Positions 10,601-17,573 of a stretch of DNA of 64,000 nt are shown piece by piece (within the stretch, counting starts at the first letter, position 1; each line of letters begins with the position of its first letter). The stretch lies in IMG/VR virus record IMGVR_UViG_3300008108_007099, positions 1 to 64,000 of that record. One strand, written 5' to 3'. The position numbers and the translations under genes were made by a program. Source of the stretch: a virus. Below the pieces are notes generated by a model, which saw only the letters and a program-made list of their open reading frames with translations, made no database searches and was not told where the DNA came from.

Positions 10601-12846
10601 GAACCACATGGACTAAATGTATGATAGGTTATGGCGTAGTAGCACTTAAGAATGATGGTTCCATCTGGGGTTGTGGAAATAACAGTAGTGGACAGCTAGG
10701 AACAAACGATGTTTTGTCTAAAAGTTCTTTAGTTCAAGTTGGCGCATCTTTTGTCGAAATAGGAGCAAACTCTTCTAACATATTCGGAATTAAAAGCGAC
10801 AACACACTTTGGGGCACTGGAACTGCAACAGCATTATTGTCTGCCAGCCCAGTCAACGTCAGCAGTATAATCATGGTCAACAATACTGTTGCGTGGACTA
10901 GTTTTGCACCGGGTCAAATGAATTCTATTGTTATGGCGGCTAAGGGAACAGGCGGTATTTTGCCCACGCCAACTTTAACATCAAGTCCAACTCCGACACC
11001 AACTCCTAGTGCGACACCACAAGGTTCAAACTGGTGGGTATGGAGCAGCAATACAGTTGGAAATCTTGGTAACAATACAACTACTAGTATTGGAGCTTTG
11101 AATTTATTTTATCCTTCAAACCAATATGATGATGTTTCCCAAGGTACTGTTGGTGTGTTTGATAAAAGTGACGGAACATACTGGCATGTCGGAGCAAACA
11201 CAGGTGGTCAATTAGGTCTTGGAACTATTACAAATATAAGTTCGCCAGTTCAAGTGACTGGCGTAAATTATATTACATATACCAACGGAAGTAGTAGTGG
11301 TTTTAGAATTCTCACTAATGGCACATTATGGGGTTCAGGCACTGCAAGCAACGGAGTTTTGGGAATTAATCGCACGACAGCCACTAGTTCACCAATTCAA
11401 GAATCGTTAGGCAAAACGGATTGGGTTAAAGTTGCTTCAACGGGTTCAAACACAATTGCCTTAGATTCTTCAGGAAGAATTTGGACAACTGGGTTTGGAA
11501 CAAATGGTGCATTAGGCATAAATTTAGCAGTAACCGTCAGCACATTCACACAAGTTGGTTCTAATACAAACTGGTCCGATATTAGAGCAGGCACAGCCAA
11601 CTTAGCAGCCAAAAAGACTGATGGTACTTGGTGGGTTTGGGGAATAAATTCAACAGGTCAATTGGGAAGAGGTAATTCAATAAATGTAAGTTCGCCTGTT
11701 CAATTCCTTTCTGATAAGACATTCAGTAAAGTCCTATTGGGCAATACTGCTACTTTTGGATTGACCACTACTGGGGAAATTTTCGGGACTGGAAGTGGAA
11801 CAACTGGATATTTAGGCAACAACAGTGTTGTTAATGTTTCAAGTCCTGTGTTAATGCCCGGTGGTCCTTGGATTGATTTAATGCCAACCATGGGATCGGC
11901 ATTATATATGATTAAGAATAACAACACATTGTGGGCAACAGGTAACATCAACGGTAATCCAAGCTTAAACGCTACTCTTGTTAACGTGAGCAGTCCAATA
12001 CAAATTGATGCAACGAAAACTTGGACTAAATTCCCAACATTACCGTTCAATAATTCAGGCGGTATTGCGGCTTTTGCAGTTGAGGGAGCAACACCGACAC
12101 CTTCGCCAAGTGCTTCACCAGCGCCTACTGCAACTCCAGCACCTACCTTTGGTCCTTTGAGTTGTCCTTATGGAGCACAAACATTCTCTGCTAGTGCTCC
12201 AACAGCCTTAACAATTCCAAATGGAGGCGATTATGCTATGGGCACCGGAGACTTTACTGTTGAATGGTGGCAAAATGCAACGGCTGGCTGGACTACTTTT
12301 GGATATGGTTTAAATCAATATGTATTTTCTGTCAATGACAATCAATTTGCATTCTCAGAATATCTAGAACCACCATATATTGATCCACAGATTGTAAGCT
12401 GGGTTTTCTATGCAAATGGAACTGCTTATACTCTTTACACATACAATTATGTTTTTGGTGGAACAAGTCTTTATGGCAACTGGTTGCATATTGCTGTGGT
12501 TAGAGCTTCTGGTGTGGTAACTCTTTACATAAACGGTATAGCCCAAGGAACCGCCACAGTTACAGATAATATCACAGACACGTCAACATTGTACGTTGGT
12601 GACTTTACTACACATGATTCTTTTGGTTACTATAACTACAACGGTTTGATTACAAACTTCAGAATTGTTAAGGGAACAGCAATTTACACCAGTAATTTCA
12701 GTGTGCCATCTGCTCCGTTGACAAATGTTAGCGGTTGCAAGTTGCTAATGCAAGTCAACAGTTCTGGAACGCTGCTTACTGACTCTAGTAGTGCAGCCAA
12801 GACCGTAACAAATAGTTTAGGAACCGTAACTTACACAAGTTGCTAA
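1618..12846 (+). CDS. Giant mosaic adhesin: six RCC1 propellers and four LamG-like domains on Ser/Thr/Pro linkers
   Basis: A 3742-residue frame. Order by base: linker 1912-2700; RCC1 propeller 2700-3740; linker; LamG-like 3925-4580, 4758-5400 and 5485-6125; linker; RCC1 6380-7440, 7643-8690, 8812-9860, 9910-10960 and 11025-12085; LamG-like 12150-12843. RCC1 blades show the repeating pattern GTLWxWG, GQLG, SSPVQ and W..V..G. LamG-like units begin LSCP or LTCP and carry GTGDFTVEWW-type strands and a W.H.A..R strand. The first ATG (1618) has no Shine-Dalgarno, and the frame is open back to 1477 with continuous PT-linker sequence, so it is most likely the continuation of the preceding frame, giving a protein above 4200 residues. 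RCC1 and LamG folds commonly bind proteins or glycans; a role in host or surface adhesion is inferred. No signal peptide or enzyme motif is visible. Confidence 0.85.
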   Translation: MTNTPISGGYSFVTLAMTPGDSATSAYDVLCSPTDVRIVGTAVGTATVYTIVGGVPTPYPFTNTSFDQIWTLNTGDQLAIYVAEPDSVSGNITYITTTPTPTTTAATPTPTPTDSPLPTTSVTESPSPTPSESPSPTPTDSPTPSPSMSESPSPTPSDSPSPTPSESPTPSPSPSNSASPTPSPSPSESPTPSPSPSNSASPTPSPSPSESPTPSPSPSNSASPTPSPSPSESPTPSPSPSNSASPTPSPSPSESPTPSPSPSNSASPTPSPSPSVTESPTPSPSPSNSASPTPSPSPSDSPTPSPSPSNSASPTPSPSPSVTESPTPSPSPSNSASPTPSPSISPSVTPSPTPSPSAAPTQDLFVWGGNSSGQLGLGNVVPRSSPVILTGANFQNIPFGANAVGALQVNGEMYVWGDNTFGQLGLNDTTNRNSPVVLAGSFSQVSINSTSAGVRKDGTLWSWGNAGTYGATALNTVLSNSSPLQIGSSSDWLKVVTRYSPNTLMAIKTDGTLWGAGNNSNGCLGDGTTVNRSSLVQSGSDNNWQDIQVGVNFAVGLRKDGTIWTVGAGLSGNLGNNSVADRSSWIQVGASNNWVAISCKHQPVLALNNLSELYVWGNGSTGGTGLNAVTSVSSPTLLMTNVSYFSAGPSFGSAIKNNNTLWTWGVGTNGRLGLNSTINVSSPTQVGSNSSWIGVECNFDTTMALYTYLTPVPTATSTLTPTPTPSVTSSPTPTPSYSESPTPSPSPTPTDTPSPTPSPTPSPSATAMPLTCPQGAMYFDGSNVSYLSIPDNASLNLGTGNFTIEWFQNMSSSSDADALVFSVGVSPSAVIGFGIEQPIGDPSNATMTFYENSGSAVVNTLPRSYIFGNWFHIAICRAAGVIRFFLNGQQFNYINSTFNITFGGAPLSIGCELSTPATNMFKGNITNFRWIKNNALYTSNFSVPATPLSAVTGTGLLLDSLTPATVSTDTSGNNNTVNNSNVIYTACNGTTATPVPTNSPTPTATNAITASPTQTPTNTVTPIPTGTPIPTTSPTPAGPTPTPFVGPLSCPTTSDGFATFNAIFGTTWIIENNNNYVVGTGDYTVEVFANPYASGSAAIYWSVGGFYFTMYSFFGSPVEPRLYYDGSNYIAFPTISAASYLTNRWRHLAITRSNGVTYMWLDGTLWGQSSTAYDMQDGASELWIGGNSNDSIFCFGGQMTNFRYLVGAAVYTQNFTPSTPLANLNGTKLLLLTSTAQTINTDSSSLNKTVTSINGMIYTGCNGTTPTPTPSVTRSPTPTPSPSATPQAAFLQCPGANGSYIFAASQLEVPYNNGLTIGTSDYTIECFMYPTGFGVQGTLFAFGPYSGGISLEFVGFGAQKGIRLYSQSIGAQVLGTLTTNYYNQWSHVALVRSSGVTSLYLNGAWQGSTSASYDINDTTSSLWIGNDGSLDSGVSFGGNITSFRWTKGNAIYTSNFTPPSYPLTALTGTELLLNTSSASGITTDDSGYNRTVVNDNVSFSVCPATPTPTQSPSVTPSPTPSGTPSPTPSFTPSPTLSPTPSNSPSPTPSFTPSPTPSPSISPTVTESPTPSPSPSPSNSPTPTPTPIGGFLFSTGINQFGQINFNDDVNRSSWTQAGSDKWLKVSTGYGICTFVKRFDSTWWVTGYNQYGTLGIGTLQDKSSYVQFSSSTDWKDIYTNDYSTFGVKNDGTLWSWGAAYLNGRDVASSSPMQVNLPSTVKSFSITQNGILTALNDGNVYAIGINNNYRYTDSTPMYALLSSPTMILGGGVWASATSGYSSSLFIKNDGTLWGVGANAYGMLFQPSSFVRASTPIQISVDTNWEKTQSINDGSYFGLKTDSTFWVWGQNAYGQLGTNNTISYSSPVQGTSLTWRQVHACSYNVAGIEASTGQLYVWGQNTYGQAGNQNTNSISSPTQVSVSQVNSWAYVGGGFGNFSAIGDLYPTPTPTSTEATLTPTPSPSVTASPTPSPSPSPSVTESPTPSPSPSPSVTESPTPSPTPSPSATVTPQSFNIWGANYDGPAGNNSVVNFTSPVIWASNVQYKQVSYGRTETAFIKNDDTLWLSGNNAYGQLGINSTVNKSSPVQAITGGSWIFASAGATVLAIKADGTLWGWGYNYYATVGNSTKNVYVSTPVQISAATNWVSCTTSQRTAYAINSLGQMYVWGYNGNGTYGTNTTVEASSPVQGPTNKSWSQVAGSSFGSTIALATDGTVWTWGNNYRGFLGNNTAISKSTPVQVGSATNWAKVASGYWHAVALKNDNSLWVWGYGGDGALSQNNTINYSSPVQIAGNWLDATGAYDATWGIKSDNTFWACGGNGSGEQPFTGASRSSMIQAGGAGTYLSFVKNICDAFGGIARISPPTASPSPSATPTPTPTPSGTGPTPSPSATGPTPTSTPTPQTFNVWGANYDGTAGNNSVTNFTSPVTWASNVTYKKVSYGRTETAYIKYDNTLWLSGNNAYGQLGINSTSNRSSYVQVITGGEWSYVSSNQVTLAIKSDGTLWGWGYNYFANIGNNSKVYASSPVQISAATNWVSCTSSLRTSYAINSLGQLYVWGNNGSGQYGLNNTTDASSPIQGPTNKSWSQVAGSSYGSTIALATDGTVWTWGNNYRGFLGNNTATSKSTPVQVGSATNWSKVSAGYYHAVAMTNDGSLWVWGHGGYGQLGQNTAVNASSPVQIAGIWYDATGATQNTWAIKSNNTLWACGSNSSNQQPISGAANISSITQVSGSSQYLNFVPVNDNAFGGIASISTSLLSTPTPTPSPTPAAFESWYFWGQSNNGQMAYDSTNTVLNLYNYYPTSVYDNLYTGTATVFIKKDGTMWGAGLNTTGGLGINDIINRSSMVQIGSGYTSAAIGLAQNYFLKPDGTLWASGTNSSGQLGINSAVNVSSLVQESLGKTDWAMVSTGNGGAAAIDTSGRLWTVGSANNGALGNNTGTGNKSSFIQIGADTTWSTVSYGNARCAALKTDGTIWSWGSNSQGSLGTGDAASRSSPTQIGIGTTWTKCMIGYGVVALKNDGSIWGCGNNSSGQLGTNDVLSKSSLVQVGASFVEIGANSSNIFGIKSDNTLWGTGTATALLSASPVNVSSIIMVNNTVAWTSFAPGQMNSIVMAAKGTGGILPTPTLTSSPTPTPTPSATPQGSNWWVWSSNTVGNLGNNTTTSIGALNLFYPSNQYDDVSQGTVGVFDKSDGTYWHVGANTGGQLGLGTITNISSPVQVTGVNYITYTNGSSSGFRILTNGTLWGSGTASNGVLGINRTTATSSPIQESLGKTDWVKVASTGSNTIALDSSGRIWTTGFGTNGALGINLAVTVSTFTQVGSNTNWSDIRAGTANLAAKKTDGTWWVWGINSTGQLGRGNSINVSSPVQFLSDKTFSKVLLGNTATFGLTTTGEIFGTGSGTTGYLGNNSVVNVSSPVLMPGGPWIDLMPTMGSALYMIKNNNTLWATGNINGNPSLNATLVNVSSPIQIDATKTWTKFPTLPFNNSGGIAAFAVEGATPTPSPSASPAPTATPAPTFGPLSCPYGAQTFSASAPTALTIPNGGDYAMGTGDFTVEWWQNATAGWTTFGYGLNQYVFSVNDNQFAFSEYLEPPYIDPQIVSWVFYANGTAYTLYTYNYVFGGTSLYGNWLHIAVVRASGVVTLYINGIAQGTATVTDNITDTSTLYVGDFTTHDSFGYYNYNGLITNFRIVKGTAIYTSNFSVPSAPLTNVSGCKLLMQVNSSGTLLTDSSSAAKTVTNSLGTVTYTSC
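2113..2650 (+). repeat. 66-bp tandem minisatellite encoding the PT linker
   Basis: Units starting with the GAA/GAG codon of [12 protein letters not shown] recur at 2113, 2179, 2245, 2311 and 2377. Later copies at 2449, 2515 and 2587 include a two-codon insertion (Val-Thr) in some units. Each unit encodes 22 residues. Early copies are nearly identical at DNA level and later ones differ by synonymous changes, so the length probably evolves by unequal recombination or slippage. Confidence 0.85.
7642..9860 (+). repeat. Tandem duplication of a whole RCC1 propeller (offset 1170 bp)
   Basis: The propeller at about 7642-8690 and the one at about 8812-9860 align along their whole length (for example WGANYDG and WGNNYRGFLGNNTA in both), offset by 1170 bp. 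DNA differences are largely third-position, so the duplicate is old and the protein sequence has been conserved. Confidence 0.8.
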
Positions 12847-12857
12847 AAAGGTGAAAT

Positions 12858-13040
12858 ATGGAACAGTTTAAATGCTCATGTTGGAAATGTGGATGGGAAA
12901 GAACATCCACTAATGGTCAAGCGTCTTTCAACGATTTGACACCTGCACCTTCCGCTGACCCGAATAATCCGGCTGTGCTGAAAAGGTACAGGTGTCCTTC
13001 GTGTGATCGAATTGTAAGAGCTATGCCAGTTACTTCGTAA
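12858..13040 (+). CDS. Small zinc-ribbon protein (60 aa)
   Basis: Starts 11 bases after the adhesin stop, with the Shine-Dalgarno AAGGTG just upstream. It has two Cys pairs, C-x-C-x2-C near residues 6-11 and CPSC near 47-50, the spacing of a treble-clef or ribbon zinc site. The middle is Pro/Ala/Asn rich. No enzyme motif. It probably shares the adhesin transcript; its stop overlaps the convergent methyltransferase by 11 bases. Function unknown: a chaperone or regulator of the upstream product is possible but unsupported. Confidence 0.65.
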   Translation: MEQFKCSCWKCGWERTSTNGQASFNDLTPAPSADPNNPAVLKRYRCPSCDRIVRAMPVTS

Positions 13041-14679
13041 ATTCAACCCAAATCGACAGGTCTGGCAGCAGATCGAATGTTTCTGCAAGGATTTGCTTGT
13101 TGCCTTCATTGAAGTTGCAACGCTTAACCTTGAATCCAGCTTCTTCACCAATCTTCTTGAGGCTCACACCGTCATAAGCAATTCGGTGTCCCTCAAATAA
13201 CAATGACCAGAACTTGAATGATTGACAAGCATTCTTTGCAGAAACAACATTAATCTCGTCAAACATGCCCAACTGATTATTTTTATAATAATTTGTAATT
13301 CTTTCTGCGTCCGGAACTGAAACCCTCATAACAGCACCGGGCTTCATTACCCTGTAACACTCCTGAAGGAATTTCAACCCTTCTTCCCAAGTCAGGTGCT
13401 CAAGCATATGACAAGACGCAATAAGATCAACAGTATCATTTCCGAGTCGCATTGGTTGTCGCGCATCCATATGAACAAACTTGTATTGGTATCTGTCAGC
13501 CCATTGTCCAAGCTGAACAACATCCATGTTTAGCCAGCCATGATGATACATCGTGGTAAAGCTGCCAATATTCAGCTTAAGTTTTTCATCACCAGCAGGA
13601 ATGGCAGTGGAAATAATTCCTTTTTCCATGTCTTCCTTGTCGCAAACAACTTGTGTCTTAGGTGCTCTTTCATCCCACCAAGCCTTGTCATGTAGACTAC
13701 AGTGAGTCTGGTCAAATCCATCGTCATTTTCACCGAAATCGATTCCATGTATGCCGCGTTCACTCACACGGTCAATCTCTGCCAAAACTTTTGGAATAAA
13801 TTCTTCTGGAATGTGCTCCATTACAGCTATGCTGTAACAAAGGTCGAATTCCTTATCCTTAAAGGGCCAAGGGAAGGTGCAAACATCAAATTCAAGTACC
13901 GAATCGGTGACCCTAGTAAGATGGCAGTGCTTGGAAATTTCAACCCCCTTAGCGGGGATTCCGGCCTGTTCAAATCTACGAACTAAGTAACCTCTGGCAG
14001 CACCGACTTCTAATACTGACTTTGGATTAAGCTCCATCAGCTTATTGAATGTTACCCAGTGTACTGGGTAGTCCCAATAACCCTCGTAGGCATATCCGCC
14101 TACCTTGCCACCACCATTAAAATAATGCTGGTCGAATAATGATTTGCGTTCTTCACTAGATTGTTCTGCCACAGCTTTCCCCTTTTTTGCTTCAATCATC
14201 ATATCAGTTTTTAAATCCCCCCAAGGGAGCACGGTCACTTGGTCAAAACCTACTTCAGACAACAATCTGATTGCGTATTTTGGATTCAAACTGTTTTTGT
14301 GAGTATTATCTTCGTAATCTTGATCACCAAAAATTATACAGGAACAGAGATCGTCCCATTCATCATGTTCCAGAACCCACTCCATTTGTCTTTCAGTATT
14401 TGCCGTAATAAATACCGCGACTCCACCATCATTTAATATTCTATAGCATTCTTCCATAAATTTCTTGACTTTACGCCAAGAAATATGTTCAATACAAAAC
14501 TTACTAAAAATACCATCGTATTCTTTATCTTGGATTGGCAAAGGTTCATCAAAATCAGCAACAATGTCAACATTTGGAGCTTCTCTGACATCTAAATTAG
14601 GTCGAAATACTGGAACAGTACCTCCTCCCAATTCTATAACTTTCATTTCCTTAGTAAATGGAAGAGTGAAACCATTCAT
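13030..14679 (-). CDS. Triple-domain SAM-dependent methyltransferase
   Basis: Three class I methyltransferase-like domains in one chain. Domain A (about residues 12-110) has the motif I glycine cluster IELGGG and the post-motif FSKFCIEHISW. Domain B (about 205-345) has VLEVGAARGY and YSIAVMEHIP. Domain C (about 365-500) has LNIGSF, LNMDV, DARQP and the strongly conserved ASCHMLEHLTW with CYRVMKPGAVMRVSVPD. Start chosen at 14679, where ATGA overlaps the upstream glycosyltransferase stop and AAGGAG sits 8 bases before; an earlier ATG at 14712 lies inside the neighbour. Domain C resembles the sugar/glycan methyltransferases found in phage glycosyltransferase operons. Acceptor unknown. Last gene of the 17368-13030 operon. 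Confidence 0.75.
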   Translation of the reverse strand: MNGFTLPFTKEMKVIELGGGTVPVFRPNLDVREAPNVDIVADFDEPLPIQDKEYDGIFSKFCIEHISWRKVKKFMEECYRILNDGGVAVFITANTERQMEWVLEHDEWDDLCSCIIFGDQDYEDNTHKNSLNPKYAIRLLSEVGFDQVTVLPWGDLKTDMMIEAKKGKAVAEQSSEERKSLFDQHYFNGGGKVGGYAYEGYWDYPVHWVTFNKLMELNPKSVLEVGAARGYLVRRFEQAGIPAKGVEISKHCHLTRVTDSVLEFDVCTFPWPFKDKEFDLCYSIAVMEHIPEEFIPKVLAEIDRVSERGIHGIDFGENDDGFDQTHCSLHDKAWWDERAPKTQVVCDKEDMEKGIISTAIPAGDEKLKLNIGSFTTMYHHGWLNMDVVQLGQWADRYQYKFVHMDARQPMRLGNDTVDLIASCHMLEHLTWEEGLKFLQECYRVMKPGAVMRVSVPDAERITNYYKNNQLGMFDEINVVSAKNACQSFKFWSLLFEGHRIAYDGVSLKKIGEEAGFKVKRCNFNEGNKQILAETFDLLPDLSIWVEFTK

Positions 14680-15689
14680 GAAAGTAACTCCTTCCATATT
14701 TTGATGTAGCAATCTTTAACCTTATCCCAAGTGTATCTTTGAACATTGGTAGCACAATTTTTTGCCATAAAATCAAATGTTTCTTTATTATTTTTCAAAT
14801 AATCTATCGCGTTCATAATCTGACGCGGATCTTTTTTCTTAACAATGATACCGCAGTCATTTACTGTATCAGCACCACCAGCACCGTCACTTGCAATCAC
14901 GGGCCTATGACAATTCATAGCTTCTAAAATTTCTATACCAAATCCCTCAGTTACACTAGGCTGTACGTAAACATTACAACTGTTGTAAAATTTCTCAATA
15001 GATTTCACATAACCAAGGATGTTGACGTGTCCTTTTGTCATTCTTCTTATATAAGGTAACATACCAACACTTTGTGAACCCGCGAGTTGCAGAACTGCGT
15101 CTTTATAACCCAATTCCTCCCAAGCTCTTAAAAGGTAAATTAGTCCCTTATCGGGACCTATTTGACCAAGGTATCCAACAGTAAAAGTTTTTGGATATTT
15201 ATCTGGCCTCATGGGGTAGCATCCGTGTGGAACTACCTCGATTGGATTTGCACATCCAAAACCTTCCATGACAGACTTGCTATGGTAGGAAGGACAGATG
15301 ATTTTATCTGCTATTTTGTAAGAGTGTAAATATTTGGCAAAAAGTTCTGGATCAGTTAAATGGGGCAATTCATAATTTATGCCATATAGCGCAAATTCTT
15401 CTTTGCTAAGTTTTACGTCATGAGCTGCCGCAGTGTAGGTAATTTTTACGCCAGCATCTTTAAGTCTTTGTGAAAATCTAGGAAATGTTCCAGAATAAAA
15501 ATGTGCTAATTTAACACCAGTCAAATCAATTTCTGGAATAGCGTTTTCAGTTGCAAAAGGGTCTTGTTGTGGCGGAGGATTGACTACAGTAACAGGACCA
15601 ACTTGAGCAAGGGCTTCGAGTTCATGCTTGGTTACATGACCGCCGCCAGTCTCAACACCGATACGATCTGCAGTTACGTATAGTAACAT
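14676..15689 (-). CDS. Glycosyltransferase family 4-like protein
   Basis: GT-B fold enzyme of 337 residues. The N-terminal Rossmann half includes GGGHVTKHELEAL. The C-terminal half contains VGYLGQIGPDKGL (donor-domain entry) and the family E-x7-E motif in TEGFGIEILEAM, followed by RPVIASDGAGG, which contacts the nucleotide-sugar. It should transfer a sugar from an NDP-sugar to a glycan or protein. Translationally linked to both neighbours: three bases after the upstream stop and an ATGA overlap downstream. Acceptor and sugar cannot be told from sequence. Confidence 0.82.
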   Translation of the reverse strand: MLLYVTADRIGVETGGGHVTKHELEALAQVGPVTVVNPPPQQDPFATENAIPEIDLTGVKLAHFYSGTFPRFSQRLKDAGVKITYTAAAHDVKLSKEEFALYGINYELPHLTDPELFAKYLHSYKIADKIICPSYHSKSVMEGFGCANPIEVVPHGCYPMRPDKYPKTFTVGYLGQIGPDKGLIYLLRAWEELGYKDAVLQLAGSQSVGMLPYIRRMTKGHVNILGYVKSIEKFYNSCNVYVQPSVTEGFGIEILEAMNCHRPVIASDGAGGADTVNDCGIIVKKKDPRQIMNAIDYLKNNKETFDFMAKNCATNVQRYTWDKVKDCYIKIWKELLS

Positions 15690-15692
15690 TTA

Positions 15693-16712
15693 TTACCACC
15701 CACCTGTTTCGACAGCTTCCTTGCAAAGATTTTCGTACTGAGCAATCATTCTGGCATAACTGAATTGTGAAGCCCACTCTCTGCAATCATTCCTCTTTAA
15801 ACCAGATACAGCGTCGGTCTTTATAAGTTCTTCGATTTCTGCTTCGCTCTTGACTAGGAAACCGGTTTCTCCATGCTTTACAGTTTCGCGCATAGCTCCG
15901 TTATCCCATGCAATTACGGGCATACCACAAAGCTGTGCTTCAACAGGTGCCAATCCAAATGGCTCTCTGAAAACCTTATTTGGATGCAACAATGCTTTGT
16001 TTGTATTGAACCATGCTGCGCACTCTGTTCTATTTTGTGGTCCAACATATCGTAGTCTTGGATTTAAAGCACAGTTACTCTTTAGTTCTAGTGCCAATTG
16101 TGGTTCGCCGGTAAACTTATCATCACCAACCATATCTAGTCCTACGCCACACTTGATCGCAGATTGTTGAGCTATTTGAGGACCCTTGATAGTACTCATG
16201 CGTGCCAAGAACAAATATCTATCGTTGCGCTTTTTACCTTCATCCTTATAAAAATCAACATCCACACCGTTGTAAGCCACTCTGGCTTCTCTCTTAAGGT
16301 GATCTCTACATCCATTTGCTTGGTCTTGGCTTATGCAAACTAAACAAGGCTTTTCGACTGGAGGAGGCGAATTGTACATGGTATGTACTGGTGCATGAAG
16401 TACTCCAAGGACAGGTGCCTTCAAAACACCTTCTACCTTAAGCATGTATGACCACTTTTCCCAACTGTGATCAATAACCACATCAAAATTAGGAAGTTTA
16501 GCCCAATATCCGCTGTATGCTTGCTTTTCAGCTTCACCTAAAGTAGTGCCATGCATAAGCGCATCAGTCTTTGACTCTTTCGGGGCGACCAGCATAACTT
16601 CATGTCCTCTGGCTTTAAGGCCATTAGCACAAAGCCAGCTAACCATTTCCAATCCCGCGTAGCCGGATGGAGGACAAGAGATAACAGTCGTTGAAACTAC
16701 ACAAATTTTCAC
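15693..16712 (-). CDS. Glycosyltransferase family 4-like protein
   Basis: GT-B retaining glycosyltransferase of 339 residues. N-terminus MKICVVST...PPSGYAGLE with GHEVMLVAP is the classic family 4 glycine-rich acceptor domain. C-terminal RYLFLARMSTIKGP and the E-x7-E motif in EPFGLAPVEAQ, then GMPVIAWDNGAMRE and GETGFLV, form the donor site. It starts with GTG (16712), supported by GGAG nine bases upstream and a GTGA overlap with the preceding gene's stop. Second sugar-transfer step of the same cassette. Confidence 0.85.
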   Translation of the reverse strand: MKICVVSTTVISCPPSGYAGLEMVSWLCANGLKARGHEVMLVAPKESKTDALMHGTTLGEAEKQAYSGYWAKLPNFDVVIDHSWEKWSYMLKVEGVLKAPVLGVLHAPVHTMYNSPPPVEKPCLVCISQDQANGCRDHLKREARVAYNGVDVDFYKDEGKKRNDRYLFLARMSTIKGPQIAQQSAIKCGVGLDMVGDDKFTGEPQLALELKSNCALNPRLRYVGPQNRTECAAWFNTNKALLHPNKVFREPFGLAPVEAQLCGMPVIAWDNGAMRETVKHGETGFLVKSEAEIEELIKTDAVSGLKRNDCREWASQFSYARMIAQYENLCKEAVETGGW

Positions 16713-17368
16713 AGCTTTAGCTCCAAAGGTTTGAGTTGACCGCCGAAACTTTCAGATAAACCAACATGGCGGCACTTTACGCTGGTATCACAGAATACCT
16801 TCATGCCATTCTTGCGTAGATGGCGAATATAGGTAAAATCTTCAGAAGTTCTTTCATTTGCTGGCAAGTCTGGTTTATCACATCGCCATTCAAACCATCG
16901 GCAATCCTTGCTTACAGGCGGCATGTTTGTAAGTGTATCTCTGTGTATTAGCAAGCATCCTGATCCAACCAAATCACATTCAACCAATGCGTTATCTGTA
17001 TATTGTGTAATCCAATCATATCCAGTTTTATCTTCTTTTTCTTTCAGCATTACAGGCACAAGAGGCGAAGCTCTGCGATAATACAGGCCACTAACTATAG
17101 GAAGTTTGTGGGCCATCAACCTATGAATGGTATCAGGAGGCACCAAAAGATCGTCATCCAAAAAGAATAGCCATTCCCAACCAAGCTCCAATACTTTTTG
17201 GCAACCGGTATTTCTAGCATGATCGAACGGCATGCCAGAAACGAAGGTATATGTGCCGGGAATCTGTAGATTCCTGAAGTTCATCGCCCAAGTTGTTGTA
17301 ACTAATTCTCTGGTTAAGGTGCAAACTAATACTCTATTTTGATTTACGATTTCCCAAGATCCAGCCAT
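16709..17368 (-). CDS. GT2/GT-A-like glycosyltransferase
   Basis: A 219-residue GT-A enzyme. The DxD-type metal and nucleotide-sugar motif is FFLDDDLLVP near residue 70, preceded by a Rossmann-like segment with DHARNTGCQKVLE. A later acid-rich SEDFTYIRHLRKNG and a conserved Cys-Arg-His near the C-terminus (KCRHVG) match short phage GT2-like proteins. First gene of a four-gene minus operon; start 17368 (ATG) has a weak AAAGG ribosome site. Sugar and acceptor unknown. Confidence 0.75.
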   Translation of the reverse strand: MAGSWEIVNQNRVLVCTLTRELVTTTWAMNFRNLQIPGTYTFVSGMPFDHARNTGCQKVLELGWEWLFFLDDDLLVPPDTIHRLMAHKLPIVSGLYYRRASPLVPVMLKEKEDKTGYDWITQYTDNALVECDLVGSGCLLIHRDTLTNMPPVSKDCRWFEWRCDKPDLPANERTSEDFTYIRHLRKNGMKVFCDTSVKCRHVGLSESFGGQLKPLELKL

Positions 17369-17573
17369 TGAAGAACCTTTTCTATAAAGAGATTTATAGC
17401 ATAAAATAGTATGGACGGAATAATTATATCCAAAAAGAAAATAATAATCAAATTCTTGCTAAATATTTTAAGAAGGATTTGTAATAGTAAAAAAATTAAA
17501 GGTTTATGTATGTAATTTTATACATATTTTATAACCTTAATTACTTGTTTATTTTGTAAATTTAGGAGAATGT
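17369..17573. promoter_or_regulatory. AT-rich divergent control region with inverted repeat
   Basis: This 205-bp region separates divergent transcripts and should hold promoters for both. On the minus strand TATAAATC (17391-17398) resembles the T4 late-promoter box TATAAATA and lies about 25 bases before the minus gene. An inverted repeat pairs AAGGTT (17499-17504) with AACCTT (17533-17538), with inner ATGTAT/ATACAT arms. It has no T-run on either strand long enough to be a clear terminator. The plus gene has AGGAG before its ATG. Promoter assignment is inference. Confidence 0.4.

Noticed and set aside
2700-12085. RCC1 repeats as evidence of a eukaryotic insertion
   Set aside because: RCC1 propellers also occur in bacteria and phages; flanks, codon use and linkers match the phage neighbours.
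12876-13151. Minus-strand 91-aa frame opposite the zinc ribbon
   Set aside because: It overlaps two better supported genes and lacks a ribosome site.
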